Origin: Paenibacillus sp. AN1007
GTDB lineage: Bacteria > Bacillota > Bacilli > Paenibacillales > Paenibacillaceae
NCBI RefSeq assembly: GCF_040702995.1
Contig: NZ_CP159992.1
Span: 2,629,501-2,693,500 of the forward strand
Direction of reading: 5' to 3'
Length of the DNA: 64,000 nucleotides
In this document: positions 17,367 to 26,919 of the stretch, one piece after another
Numbering within the stretch: the stretch's first letter is position 1
How the letters are laid out: each line of letters starts with the position of its first letter
Translations under genes and position numbers: made by a program
The notes under the pieces: model-generated
The model's input: the letters and a program-made list of their open reading frames with translations, nothing else
Databases searched by the model: none
Told to the model about the DNA's origin: nothing

Positions 17367-18302
17367 TTATTCATCGGACTCGTTATTTTCCGGACCATCA
17401 TAATAGTATCGGATCAAAATATCCTGATCATAGTTGCCGAAACCTTTGCCAAACAGCGTAAGTCCCCCGCGGCCTGCCGCGCTTTCTTCCGGCTTCAAAC
17501 CAAATGTCCAATAAGCGGCTGCCTGCGGCTTCAGGTCCGAGATGGATGCATCCGAGATTCGCTGACCATCGATAAACGTCCCCCCCTTGTTAATGCGCAG
17601 CACCTTCAGCACGCCATACTGATTAACGTCTAACTTCCACCATAATGGCGTATGTTTACCTTTCCGATCACCGAAGTCACCTGGGCTTGTCCAAGTACCC
17701 AGGTCAATACCGTTAAGGGTGAACCGAATATCGGATGGCCAGTTCTCATTGACCTTGGGTGCTTCCGAACTGAGTTCGAGTGAAATCTCAATCTCCCGAA
17801 GGTGCTGATCGTTATGCAGATAATTGGGAATCTTATATTCAAGAAAACCTCGTGCCATCCACAGAATTCCCGCATTAACCCGGTCCGGGTCCATGAAACA
17901 GGCCGGGGTATCATATTGTCCAATCATCTGGGTTGTTGTTGCGATGCCGCAGGTCGGCCATGCTTCGTAATCGGTATACTGCCCAACGGGAATAGATACT
18001 TCATGGTAAGAAGCGTCCGCGGGCACGGATGGCGACAGTTGAATGGTCATGAACTCCTGTACGATAAAACAATATTTATAGGTCCCTCCATTCTCCCGCT
18101 TCATTCGGCTGCCCACAATGCCTGCCTTCTGCAGTTTACTGACATGTGTGCTTACAATAGCTTTACTCAGGTACAGCTCCTGGGCTAGAGCATTAATATG
18201 CATTTCCCTGTTCTTCAGGAGCAGCCGTACGATATTTAAACGGGCTTCACTTGCTAGTGCCTCGTAGACAAGCAGCGAAGATGCGTCTGTTCCAAGCATC
18301 AT
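17367..18302 (-). CDS. ArsR-type HTH regulator with a large unassigned C-terminal domain
   Basis: 311 residues. Residues ~10-80 are a winged helix of ArsR type (EALASEARLNIVRLLL, INALAQELYLSKAIVSTHVS, KLQKAGIV). The remaining ~230 residues match no family I can name. They are rich in beta-strand-like segments, Trp and Gly (LTLNGIDLGTW-like, TPLWWKLDVNQYGVLKVLRIN), which would suit a sugar-binding jelly roll. The start is the ATG at 18302 with AAGGAAG 8 bases upstream. The gene is divergent from the GH51 arabinofuranosidase with a 277-base gap, so it probably controls that enzyme in response to arabinose or arabino-oligosaccharides. Ordinary ArsR repressors have about 100 residues, so the long sensor part is unusual. 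Confidence 0.8.
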   Translation of the reverse strand: MMLGTDASSLLVYEALASEARLNIVRLLLKNREMHINALAQELYLSKAIVSTHVSKLQKAGIVGSRMKRENGGTYKYCFIVQEFMTIQLSPSVPADASYHEVSIPVGQYTDYEAWPTCGIATTTQMIGQYDTPACFMDPDRVNAGILWMARGFLEYKIPNYLHNDQHLREIEISLELSSEAPKVNENWPSDIRFTLNGIDLGTWTSPGDFGDRKGKHTPLWWKLDVNQYGVLKVLRINKGGTFIDGQRISDASISDLKPQAAAYWTFGLKPEESAAGRGGLTLFGKGFGNYDQDILIRYYYDGPENNESDE

Positions 18303-18466
18303 AGAATCCACTTCCTTGATTTATTTTCAATATCACATTTGGGACCCAGCCGCTGTCCTGCAGTGTGAATAGGAGCTTATATAGCCGATTTCAGGATTCG
18401 CTATTTTGCGAACTGTGTAAAATCAACTTGCTCTGTACAATCGCATTATGATACATATTAAATAAC

Positions 18467-20088
<1,622 letters not shown>

Positions 20089-20111
20089 TCGCAGCGTGAT
20101 TGAAGCATTTC

Positions 20112-20146
20112 ACACCCCGTACTGTAACTAGGTACGGGGTGTTTTG
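20112..20146 (+). terminator. Intrinsic terminator of abfA
   Basis: ACACCCCGTAC pairs perfectly with GTACGGGGTGT around a 9-base loop, followed by TTTT. Confidence 0.9.
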
Positions 20147-20227
20147 ATGCAGATATTAGTAGAACTTTGCCTTCCCCCTCTTATTAATCTCCTAACCTGC
20201 AGACTTGACCTCTAACCTTGGTATGGC

Positions 20228-20427
20228 GCTAACGATCTCAGGTAACCTTATTTCCTTCTTTTGAGGCCAGTTTATATTCTAACGATTTCAGGAGACGCTA
20301 TTTGGAACCATTGGGCGATTTTTCGCATCCAATCTCGCTTTTTGAGTGAAATAGTGTTTCTCAGAAGCGTTAAAATTTTTCAATGCTCGTTATTCTGCGG
20401 AATAGGGTCTCTGGAAATCGTTAGAGC
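20228..20427. repeat. Four degenerate repeats, two on each strand, facing each other
   Basis: A ~28-base unit resembling CTAACGATTTC-AGAGAC-CTATTT occurs at 20228-20255 (+), 20278-20306 (+), 20345-20373 (-) and 20396-20427 (-). Because the pairs converge, the region can fold as nested hairpins. The whole gap 20147-20673 contains no credible gene; an 87-codon open frame at 20261-20524 runs through the repeats and lacks a ribosome site. Confidence 0.65.
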
Positions 20428-20673
20428 TGGAACGGAACACAGATGCGAAACACGAAACACAAAACGCAAAATCTCTCACTCCTGCTCTCTTTATTCGTCC
20501 CCGTTATGCTGCCCTGTTTCATGACAAGGTGGTCAGCCACACAAAATACAAATAGGCCACCCTCCGCCTGAAGTACGGAGAGCAGCCTGCAGTTTCGAGT
20601 TTCACTATGGGTCATCTCTTCAACTAACGATCATTGGACTTTCTGTTTAGATGGACTTACTCTGCTTGCCGTG

Positions 20674-21264
20674 TTAGGCCTCCTGCTCTTCCGTTTCAGC
20701 CTCGGCTTGGGCTGCTTGAGCTGGTGACATCAAACCCTGCACAGCACCCATAAATGGCTGTATTTGTTTGATCATGCCGTACCCCATTTTCACAACAGGC
20801 ACGAAACGCTGGATCATACCGAACAAGCGCATACCGCCTCCAAGCATACCTCCAATGGAACCCGCTCCGCCCAGCCCGCCGAAACCGCCTAACAACGAGC
20901 CCATCATTGGCATCAAAGACGAAACTTGAGCGCGACGAGGCGATGTACGTGCTGCCACACGAGAGCGTGTGGATGACTTACGCGCACCATTGATCTTACT
21001 CCGACTCCGGGAGGATACCGTTTTACCCGTCCGGGCTGGCTTGGATTTGCTTTTAAATGAACTACCGCTGCCGGCTGCACCTGTTGATGTTGTTGGTCTG
21101 CCCGCTGATGCTTGTGTTAGTTTTCCGCCCCCGGTAAGCACTACGCCTTCGCTGCTCACGCCAGAGATGTACCCGATGTACGTTTCGCCATTATGAAGAG
21201 TCACGCAGACCGGACGATCCTTGAACCGTTTTGCCTTAACGTGTATTTCATTGGTTCTAGCCAT
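20674..21264 (-). CDS. Unrecognised protein: Sm-like N-terminus, basic linker, Gly/Met-rich tail
   Basis: 196 residues; I do not recognise a family. Residues 1-45 look like a small beta-barrel of the Sm/Hfq type (VCVTLHNGETYIGYISGVSSEGVVL). Residues ~50-115 are Ser/Arg/Lys-rich and probably disordered. Residues ~118-150 are Gly/Leu/Met-rich (SLLGGFGGLGGAGS and more). The end is hydrophobic-helical, then acidic. The ATG at 21264 has AGGTG 7 bases upstream. A nucleic-acid-binding or coat-like surface protein are both conceivable. It lies downstream of a GAP-family membrane protein on the same strand. Confidence 0.7.
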   Translation of the reverse strand: MARTNEIHVKAKRFKDRPVCVTLHNGETYIGYISGVSSEGVVLTGGGKLTQASAGRPTTSTGAAGSGSSFKSKSKPARTGKTVSSRSRSKINGARKSSTRSRVAARTSPRRAQVSSLMPMMGSLLGGFGGLGGAGSIGGMLGGGMRLFGMIQRFVPVVKMGYGMIKQIQPFMGAVQGLMSPAQAAQAEAETEEQEA

Positions 21265-21393
21265 GGATTTCACCTCACTCGACTTGATCTACTTTAGTCT
21301 ACGCGATGAGTGGACGACTTGCCTGTGCGAATAACACATCCATGTGTCGAAAACAGCAGGACACGAAAACGACTAAAACGATCCCCCCACGCC

Positions 21394-22131
21394 TCACTGG
21401 GTCCAACCTAGATCATAAACAGCGTTGACGGTTAACAAAAAGCCAACAATGCCGACAATCCAGGCCGCAGCACGATGGGCGTGGTTCACCAGCCAGTTAT
21501 CTATTTTAGCCAAAGGTTGTTTCAAAACAGGATAGGCCAACAATCGTCCTGCCAGCAAAACTAACGCAGGTAATATCATAACGAAGCAGTACCCCAATAA
21601 CAGAATTCCCGAAGTAGGCCATGCGGGTCCTTCTGTAACCAAAAGGCTGATTGCTGCAAGATAAGGCAGCATCGTTCCCAGTTCAAGCACAACCGCGGTC
21701 AGGGCAAGCCCGATAAGCACAGTGATAGACATTTTGCTGGAAACCGCATCTCCCGTAATACGTCCCCTCCATTTTAAAATAAAACCCTGTCCACTTGCTG
21801 CACGCTCCGCAGCGCGAGCACGAGATTTCTTCGTATCCATGAGCTGGCTTATGATCATTAACAGTATTCCTGACACCAGCTGCCCTAACAGAAATGGTTT
21901 TGAATCAAGCAGAAGAGCATATCTGTCCAGAAATGCATCCGCTCCGAACATCATAATGAGACCTATACCAAAGTAACAACCAGAGACGGTGAATAAATAG
22001 ATTAAAAATCGATCTACCCGAACACGCCGGGGTGTCATCAGCAGCCAGACAGGAACTAAGAGAGTGCCCAAACTGGTCGAATCAATGAGTGCCAGCAGTA
22101 CAAGGGTAGACAGCAGTGCTGTCAATGTCAT
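21394..22131 (-). CDS. GAP-family (SfLAP/LysE-like) membrane protein
   Basis: 245 residues with about six hydrophobic helices, beginning LLSTLVLLALIDSTSLGTLLVPVWLL, the typical first helix of GAP/Sap proteins related to LysE exporters. The polar loop near residues 100-125 (DTKKSRARAAERAA) would be cytoplasmic. The mycobacterial relatives help move glycolipids; the substrate here is unknown. The ATG has GAGGA upstream. It is probably a single gene or co-transcribed with the 196-residue gene downstream. Confidence 0.75.
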   Translation of the reverse strand: MTLTALLSTLVLLALIDSTSLGTLLVPVWLLMTPRRVRVDRFLIYLFTVSGCYFGIGLIMMFGADAFLDRYALLLDSKPFLLGQLVSGILLMIISQLMDTKKSRARAAERAASGQGFILKWRGRITGDAVSSKMSITVLIGLALTAVVLELGTMLPYLAAISLLVTEGPAWPTSGILLLGYCFVMILPALVLLAGRLLAYPVLKQPLAKIDNWLVNHAHRAAAWIVGIVGFLLTVNAVYDLGWTQ

Positions 22132-22204
22132 CGTGTTCCTCGCTCTCTTCTATAGTTTATAACCTTCCAAGTGTTCATCAGAGCACAGAAACCTGCCCGT
22201 GAAG

Positions 22205-22681
22205 TTACCCCGGTCCCAGATGAAACTTTTTCTCACATACTGCCTTCGGCTCACTCCCTCGTGACTTATGCGACGCGACTAACTCCCCATCATACAAAAT
22301 AGAACAGCTGATCCAACCCTCATCGCCTTTTGTTCCTGCCTTGACGTGAGTAGAAATCAGAGGAATAAACGTATCTTTCGGGATAACAAATTTCTCTTGG
22401 TATGGGAGTTTAATGGTATCCCAACGGATGCTTTGCGGATTTTTTCGGGCATTGATATCTACCTCCAGATCAACTGCGGAATCATGATCACTTTCAACAA
22501 GCACTTCCACAGTTATTACATCCGATTCATGCGCTGCTGCTCTTTTGGACTCTTCACGCCCCGTTTCGTTCAATGGATCTTGTGACATTCCACAAGCGGA
22601 CAGCAGCATCAGCAAACCAGCCAACAAGACGAAGAGCCACAGATTCTTATTTACAATCCCGCTTTTTCTATTCTGCTTCAT
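22205..22681 (-). CDS. Lipoprotein of unknown function, in a MerR operon
   Basis: 158 residues. A lipoprotein signal peptide ends in the lipobox LLSAC (Cys about residue 30). The mature part has a beta-rich segment (VITVEVLVESDHDSAVDLEVDIN) and no known domain; similar spacing of short strands occurs in Ig-like envelope lipoproteins. Its start overlaps the end of the MerR gene by 14 bases, with AGGAGGG upstream, so the two are coupled. It would sit on the outer face of the membrane and may be the regulator's output. Confidence 0.8.
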   Translation of the reverse strand: MKQNRKSGIVNKNLWLFVLLAGLLMLLSACGMSQDPLNETGREESKRAAAHESDVITVEVLVESDHDSAVDLEVDINARKNPQSIRWDTIKLPYQEKFVIPKDTFIPLISTHVKAGTKGDEGWISCSILYDGELVASHKSRGSEPKAVCEKKFHLGPG

Positions 22682-23459
22682 GGATGCCCTCCTCTCTTTG
22701 TTTCAAAAAAAAGCCAATCATCTCATCCACATAAGACATGAATTCATGATCCATCCCCATAACTACAGGTTCAGCAGGATCTTTCGGTTTCATAAGTTCC
22801 CAATATTTATCGAGCAGTTTTTCATCACGCTCAAACAGCTCCAATACCATTTCGTACAATTCGGCAGCAAGGTTCTGTGCTTCTGGAGAATATGGTGATG
22901 AAGACATCATGCTTCGTATACGCTGGAACATGGTTAATAGCTTTTCGACTCGCGGATCGCTACTGCCAAGAACAGGCAGACGATTCAATATGTCGATTTC
23001 CCTTGATGTTAACTGCAAATCATCACTGAATTCGGGTCGTATAATCCCTTCGCTCAGCGGCCGATCTTGCATATTGGAAATAATCTGCAGTAATTCCTCA
23101 AGGTCATTCATTCCTTTTAGCTGCAGGCTTTGAATGGTTGATCTGAGATAATACTGCTTACGGCTTAACTCTTGCTTTTTTTGTTCAATAAGCTCTATTT
23201 GTTCGTGTAAAGAAGCGATCCAATTGTCATTTTCGCCCATATGGCGCTGGTTCTGTAACAGCTCTTTAATCTGTTCCAACGTATAACCGATGGATTTCAA
23301 CAGAAGAACTTTTTGAAGGCGTAGAATCGCATGTTCATCATAGTAACGATACCCATTCTCTGTAATAAGTGTGGGGCGCAGCAATTCAATTTGTTCATAA
23401 TAATGAAGTGTTCTCTTGCTGATATTAGTTCTTTTTGCCAATTCTCCAATAAGGATCAT
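22668..23459 (-). CDS. MerR-family transcriptional regulator
   Basis: 263 residues. It starts ILIGELAKRTNISKRTLHYYEQIELLRP, the MerR DNA-binding domain, followed by the long dimerisation helix (NDNWIASLHEQIELIEQKKQELSRK) and a ~150-residue helical C-terminal domain of unknown ligand. The ATG at 23459 has GGAGGAG upstream; the open frame upstream crosses the promoter. The promoter has the MerR hallmark: a long spacer with a perfect palindrome inside. It controls itself and the overlapping lipoprotein gene. Confidence 0.92.
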   Translation of the reverse strand: MILIGELAKRTNISKRTLHYYEQIELLRPTLITENGYRYYDEHAILRLQKVLLLKSIGYTLEQIKELLQNQRHMGENDNWIASLHEQIELIEQKKQELSRKQYYLRSTIQSLQLKGMNDLEELLQIISNMQDRPLSEGIIRPEFSDDLQLTSREIDILNRLPVLGSSDPRVEKLLTMFQRIRSMMSSSPYSPEAQNLAAELYEMVLELFERDEKLLDKYWELMKPKDPAEPVVMGMDHEFMSYVDEMIGFFLKQREEGIHEAE

Positions 23460-23483
23460 GTGTACCACTCCTCCTTTAAACAT

Positions 23484-23515
23484 TATAAACAATAACGTAT
23501 ACGTTATTGTAAAGC
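23484..23515 (-). promoter_or_regulatory. MerR-type promoter with perfect 22-base palindrome
   Basis: On the minus strand TTTACA and TATAAT are separated by 20 bases, longer than the usual 17. Most of the spacer is a perfect palindrome (half-site ACAATAACGTA, 23489-23510). MerR activators work by twisting such over-long promoters. Confidence 0.8.
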
Positions 23516-23594
23516 CCCAATTGTTATTCTTCCGGTAAGCGACCAAAGCAGGTTGCTGAAAAAGAGTCTGTGGATATAAATTTTCAGGCAAATA

Positions 23595-23631
23595 AAAGAA
23601 CACATAACGCCCCATCGCGGATGTGTTCTTT
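23595..23631 (-). terminator. Intrinsic terminator
   Basis: AAAGAACACAT pairs perfectly with ATGTGTTCTTT. It lies 11 bases after the stop of the gene at 23642 and separates it from the MerR operon. Confidence 0.7.
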
Positions 23632-23641
23632 CTTGTTCATG

Positions 23642-24280
23642 TTACATGCTGTTCACTGAGTAATACCTCTCGTACTCTTTTGTCATGACGTACCTGTTAA
23701 CTCCTTTAGCAGCCTGCACGGCTTTCGCAGCAAACTCTTCGGCACGTTCATGATGATGCAGCTTACGTTCAATTTCGGCTAGAAGAGCATATCGCATCCA
23801 GTCTTTTTTAATGGAACTCAAATGCGCTCTGGCCCGCTCGCTCTCCCCTTCCTCTACAAGTAAAAACGTTTCATAGTATGTACGGTAATCCGACCTGCGC
23901 ATCTCGCGCAGCGATTTTCTCAAGGAAAAAAGATCCTTGCGATATGCACTGTAGGCTGCCTGATAGTTTGCTTTCGCAAACTTGCTGGTAGATGTACTGC
24001 TCATCAGCTTTTCCATTGTGCGCTCTACTTCCTCATCCAGCTGATTGGCGGTTGCATAGAAAATATAAATGTACGGCGTGTTCTCCCTTTTTCGTAAAAA
24101 AGCCTCCAACCGCTCCATTCGCGTCTCCCATGCCATTGGATAAAAAATATAAATGCTAAAAAAGAGAAGTACGGCGATAAGCGATGTGCCAGCGACTAAA
24201 AAAATCGACTGTTCATTTAACAACATCACAAGCGCATAAACAAAAACAGCCGTATAAAAAACGAATTCCCCCCTGCTCAC
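23642..24280 (-). CDS. Membrane-anchored protein of unknown function
   Basis: 212 residues with two hydrophobic helices at the N-terminus (about 8-22 and 26-46: FLVAGTSLIAVLLFFSIYIF), then a wholly helical charged domain. The later part (EEGESERARAHLSS, AEIERKLHHHERAEEFAAKA) has the look of tetratricopeptide-type helices. I do not recognise the family. The start is a GTG with a poor ribosome site, so the true start may differ. It is flanked by its own terminator and transcribed away from a TetR gene. Confidence 0.7.
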   Translation of the reverse strand: MSRGEFVFYTAVFVYALVMLLNEQSIFLVAGTSLIAVLLFFSIYIFYPMAWETRMERLEAFLRKRENTPYIYIFYATANQLDEEVERTMEKLMSSTSTSKFAKANYQAAYSAYRKDLFSLRKSLREMRRSDYRTYYETFLLVEEGESERARAHLSSIKKDWMRYALLAEIERKLHHHERAEEFAAKAVQAAKGVNRYVMTKEYERYYSVNSM

Positions 24281-24392
24281 TTCCGGCTTTCAGTCCTTTC
24301 CAACTGGAGTTCTCTTAGAATGAATGATGAAATTATTATTATACCAGAACTACAACCTCATTTTGGAAGAAGATTTGCAGCTTTAGTTCATA

Positions 24393-24436
24393 TTGACATG
24401 TGAATCAATTACATATATAGTGTGAATTAGTTCACA
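24393..24436 (+). promoter_or_regulatory. Sigma-A promoter with TetR-type operator
   Basis: TTGACA (24393), 17-base spacer, TATAGT (24416). It is followed at the start site by the perfect palindrome TGTGAATTAGTTCACA (24421-24436). A weaker inverted repeat (ATGTGAAT/ATTACAT) lies inside the spacer. This is a good autorepression site for the TetR gene that follows. Confidence 0.75.
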
Positions 24437-24459
24437 CCATCTTTGAAGGAGAGTCATTT

Positions 24460-25119
24460 ATGCCGAAAAATTCGTTCTTTCGTTTAGATGAAGCAAGGCG
24501 TGAAGAAATATCTAACAGTGCTTTGCCTTTATTTGTTGATCACGTTTATGAGGATATAACGATGAAAATGATTTTCGACTGTTTGTCTATGCATCCCGGA
24601 ACATTTTATCGATATTTCGAAGACAAAGATGATCTGTATTGTCTCCTCATACGGAATGTGACCCAGAAAAGAGCCGTATATTTTAATAACAGTAACGGAG
24701 ATTTACTTAACCAGTTTTTCCTTACCAGCCTATTCGGTAACGTTAACAGCTTAATGACCGAGCCGCTGAATGAGTTGGAAATCAAACTTACTGAAACCTT
24801 TTTAACTATTCCGGAGCCCGTTCTGCTTAAAGTGTATCTTCATGTGCTAAAAGGTGAGTCATTCCCCTTAATCAAGGACATTTTACGCCGAATGAGAATT
24901 GATGGATACCTCCGGCCTGATCTAGACGACGACTTGATTTCTTTTATGTTTGAGTCCATGCAGTTTAATTTAGTCATGTTTTTCAGGGAATTCGATATTA
25001 AAGATCCCCTGCTGCAGCACAAGATTAGCAGATACTTTGCTGACTTCATGGGTCATGGGCTGCTTGAAGATCATCAATATGCTGCGATCGTTAGTGATCT
25101 CAAGACAAACAAGGAGTAG
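24460..25119 (+). CDS. TetR/AcrR-family regulator
   Basis: 219 residues. The N-terminal HTH (ISNSALPLFVDHVYEDITMKMIFDCL, then HPGTFYRYFEDKDDL) is followed by a helical effector domain. The ATG has AAGGAG 10 bases upstream. An alpha/beta hydrolase gene follows 110 bases later on the same strand and is the likely regulated partner, either by read-through or from its own promoter. Confidence 0.9.
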   Translation: MPKNSFFRLDEARREEISNSALPLFVDHVYEDITMKMIFDCLSMHPGTFYRYFEDKDDLYCLLIRNVTQKRAVYFNNSNGDLLNQFFLTSLFGNVNSLMTEPLNELEIKLTETFLTIPEPVLLKVYLHVLKGESFPLIKDILRRMRIDGYLRPDLDDDLISFMFESMQFNLVMFFREFDIKDPLLQHKISRYFADFMGHGLLEDHQYAAIVSDLKTNKE

Positions 25120-25229
25120 ATCGGATCCACCGAAGACAGAAGTCACGTTACAGCGTTTTGAAAACGATTATATATCTCAGGGCAGTGTATTCATATTCAC
25201 CACTTTGATGAGTTAAGGGGGAGAAGAAT

Positions 25230-26375
25230 TTGCAGACATATGACGCATTTCCAGAGCCCATTGGCGGTTATAAGGTCGGCAGAACGCAAATAGACTTAGA
25301 ATATACAGCATCCGACCACGCCAAAAGAGAACTAACGGCTTTTGTATACTATCCGTCCGACAGCAGCGAAGGTAAGGCGACATCCACATATATGTTTCCT
25401 GAAGTCTATGCAATGTTTAATGAGCAGCCGCTTGTCACTGCATATATTAAGGGTAATGATGTTTTCTCTATAGATATTAAGACCCGGTGTTACGATGACC
25501 TCGCTCTCTCGGGAAAGGAGCGGCGCTATCCGGTGTTATTTTATGTTTGCGGCGGGGGAGGTTGTCCAGAATGGGGTACTGTGATCTGTACAGACTTGGC
25601 GAGCATAGGATATGTTGTCATAAGTATCGGCCATCCGAACAGCACGATGTATAAGCGTAAAGATGGGCGCCTGTTCAACGTATCCAAGAATTTTTCGGAC
25701 GTCATTATGGCCTTTTCTGAAGATCGGGAGATGCTGGCGTTGGCTAAAACGATGGAGATGCGGCCTGATGATGAAACGGCCATTGAGATGTGTCATAACG
25801 TGCTTAGCCTGCCGATCCTTGCCGAGTTAACAGAGTATAGTGCACTACAGGCAGAAGATGTAAGGTATGCTGCCGATTATCTTGACAAACTGGACGCGGG
25901 AGAGCTGCATTCTATCTTTAAAGGCAGACTGCTGCTTGACATCGGCATGGGTATCGTCGGACATTCGTATGGAGGACCTACAACAGCGATGGTTTGCCGG
26001 GACGATGACCGGTTCGCCTGCGGGATTGGTTTGGATAGCGGTGCGTTTGGCCTTCTGGGCAGCGACATTAAAAAACCCTTTATGCTGCTGTTTAGTGAAC
26101 CGAACTATAACATGAATGCGATCATTGGTGTCAACAACAGCATGGAGACCTATTACTTCTCTGTAGATCGTGCTGCGCATTTAGATTACTGCGATATTAT
26201 GTTTACCGGCGTTAATAAGGGACTCCGAGGTGCACGGGATGCTGTGGAAATGCGAAATCTGGTGACCGACTATACGAAAACCTTTTTTGATCATTACATA
26301 CGGCAGAAGGATGCAGCTGTGGAACGTCTGGCATACGATGGCGTACACTTGGTCAAGAAAACCAGCAGCACATGA
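25230..26375 (+). CDS. Alpha/beta hydrolase (PAF-acetylhydrolase/dienelactone hydrolase-like)
   Basis: 381 residues. The nucleophile elbow is GHSYGG (about residue 247) within GMGIVGHSYGGPTTA. An oxyanion-type segment (VLFYVCGGGG) stands near residue 108, Asp candidates follow (GIGLDSG), and a His lies near residue 318 (RAAHLDY). This layout fits platelet-activating-factor acetylhydrolase-type esterases. There is no signal peptide, so it is cytoplasmic. The start is a TTG behind GGGGGAG with a 6-base spacer. It probably hydrolyses an ester inducer of the TetR protein, but the substrate is unknown. Confidence 0.85.
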   Translation: MQTYDAFPEPIGGYKVGRTQIDLEYTASDHAKRELTAFVYYPSDSSEGKATSTYMFPEVYAMFNEQPLVTAYIKGNDVFSIDIKTRCYDDLALSGKERRYPVLFYVCGGGGCPEWGTVICTDLASIGYVVISIGHPNSTMYKRKDGRLFNVSKNFSDVIMAFSEDREMLALAKTMEMRPDDETAIEMCHNVLSLPILAELTEYSALQAEDVRYAADYLDKLDAGELHSIFKGRLLLDIGMGIVGHSYGGPTTAMVCRDDDRFACGIGLDSGAFGLLGSDIKKPFMLLFSEPNYNMNAIIGVNNSMETYYFSVDRAAHLDYCDIMFTGVNKGLRGARDAVEMRNLVTDYTKTFFDHYIRQKDAAVERLAYDGVHLVKKTSST

Positions 26376-26432
26376 GAACACTTAAGCAGGAAAAGAAAGT
26401 TTGAATTATACAACAGAAGAAAGTTTGAGATA

Positions 26433-26467
26433 ACAAGAGCCTGTATCACTTAGATACAAGCTCTTGT
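26433..26467. terminator. Bidirectional terminator
   Basis: ACAAGAGC/GCTCTTGT plus TGTATC/GATACA form a nearly perfect stem between the convergent hydrolase and the truncated hydrolase gene. Confidence 0.75.
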
Positions 26468-26507
26468 CTGTTTGTGTATTTTTACACAACATAAGCTTTA
26501 GACATCC

Positions 26508-26860
26508 TCACATGGACAATCTCGTCAAAAAATCCTCGATCTCATCCATATATCCGTCAGTTGTTATACTTCTGGGAGCCAAAAGAAAACGAAGCCCCAT
26601 CTTCCACTCGGACCCGGCAATAGATGTGGGTAACATGGAATGTTCCGTCTGCTGGAACGTTTTCACACGAAGCAGATCAGACGGATGAATCTCTTGACGA
26701 TAAATTCGTTCCGTGTCCTTAATATCAACATTCATATCATCTTCTCCCAGCATCAGCAGTACCGGACTTTTGAAATTGTAGTCCTGCTGTGCAGCAATAT
26801 ATAACCCTATACCTGTGAGTAACAATATGACAATGAATAATGAAATCCGTTTTTTCGTTT
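26508..26860 (-). pseudogene. Alpha/beta hydrolase remnant with internal deletion
   Basis: The frame starts with one hydrophobic helix (KKRISLFIVILLLTGIGLYIAA), passes at once into a typical C-terminal hydrolase piece (SPVLLMLGEDDMNVD with the acid residue and FQQTEHSMLP with the His) and ends after ~105-115 codons. The middle ~150-200 residues, with the nucleophile Ser, are missing. There is no good ATG; the only start candidates are TTG or ATT, and there is no clear ribosome site. I read it as an N-terminal anchor joined to a C-terminus by in-frame deletion, hence non-functional. A short functional protein cannot be excluded. Confidence 0.55.
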
Positions 26861-26919
26861 AAGCCTGTTCTGTTTTGACATCGCTGTCTCCTTTGCGGGT
26901 CATGTAGTTCCATTGATGC

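Noticed and set aside
20261..20524. 87-codon open frame on the plus strand
   Set aside because: It runs through the convergent repeats, has no ribosome site and its product (Cys- and Ser-rich, no domain) looks random.
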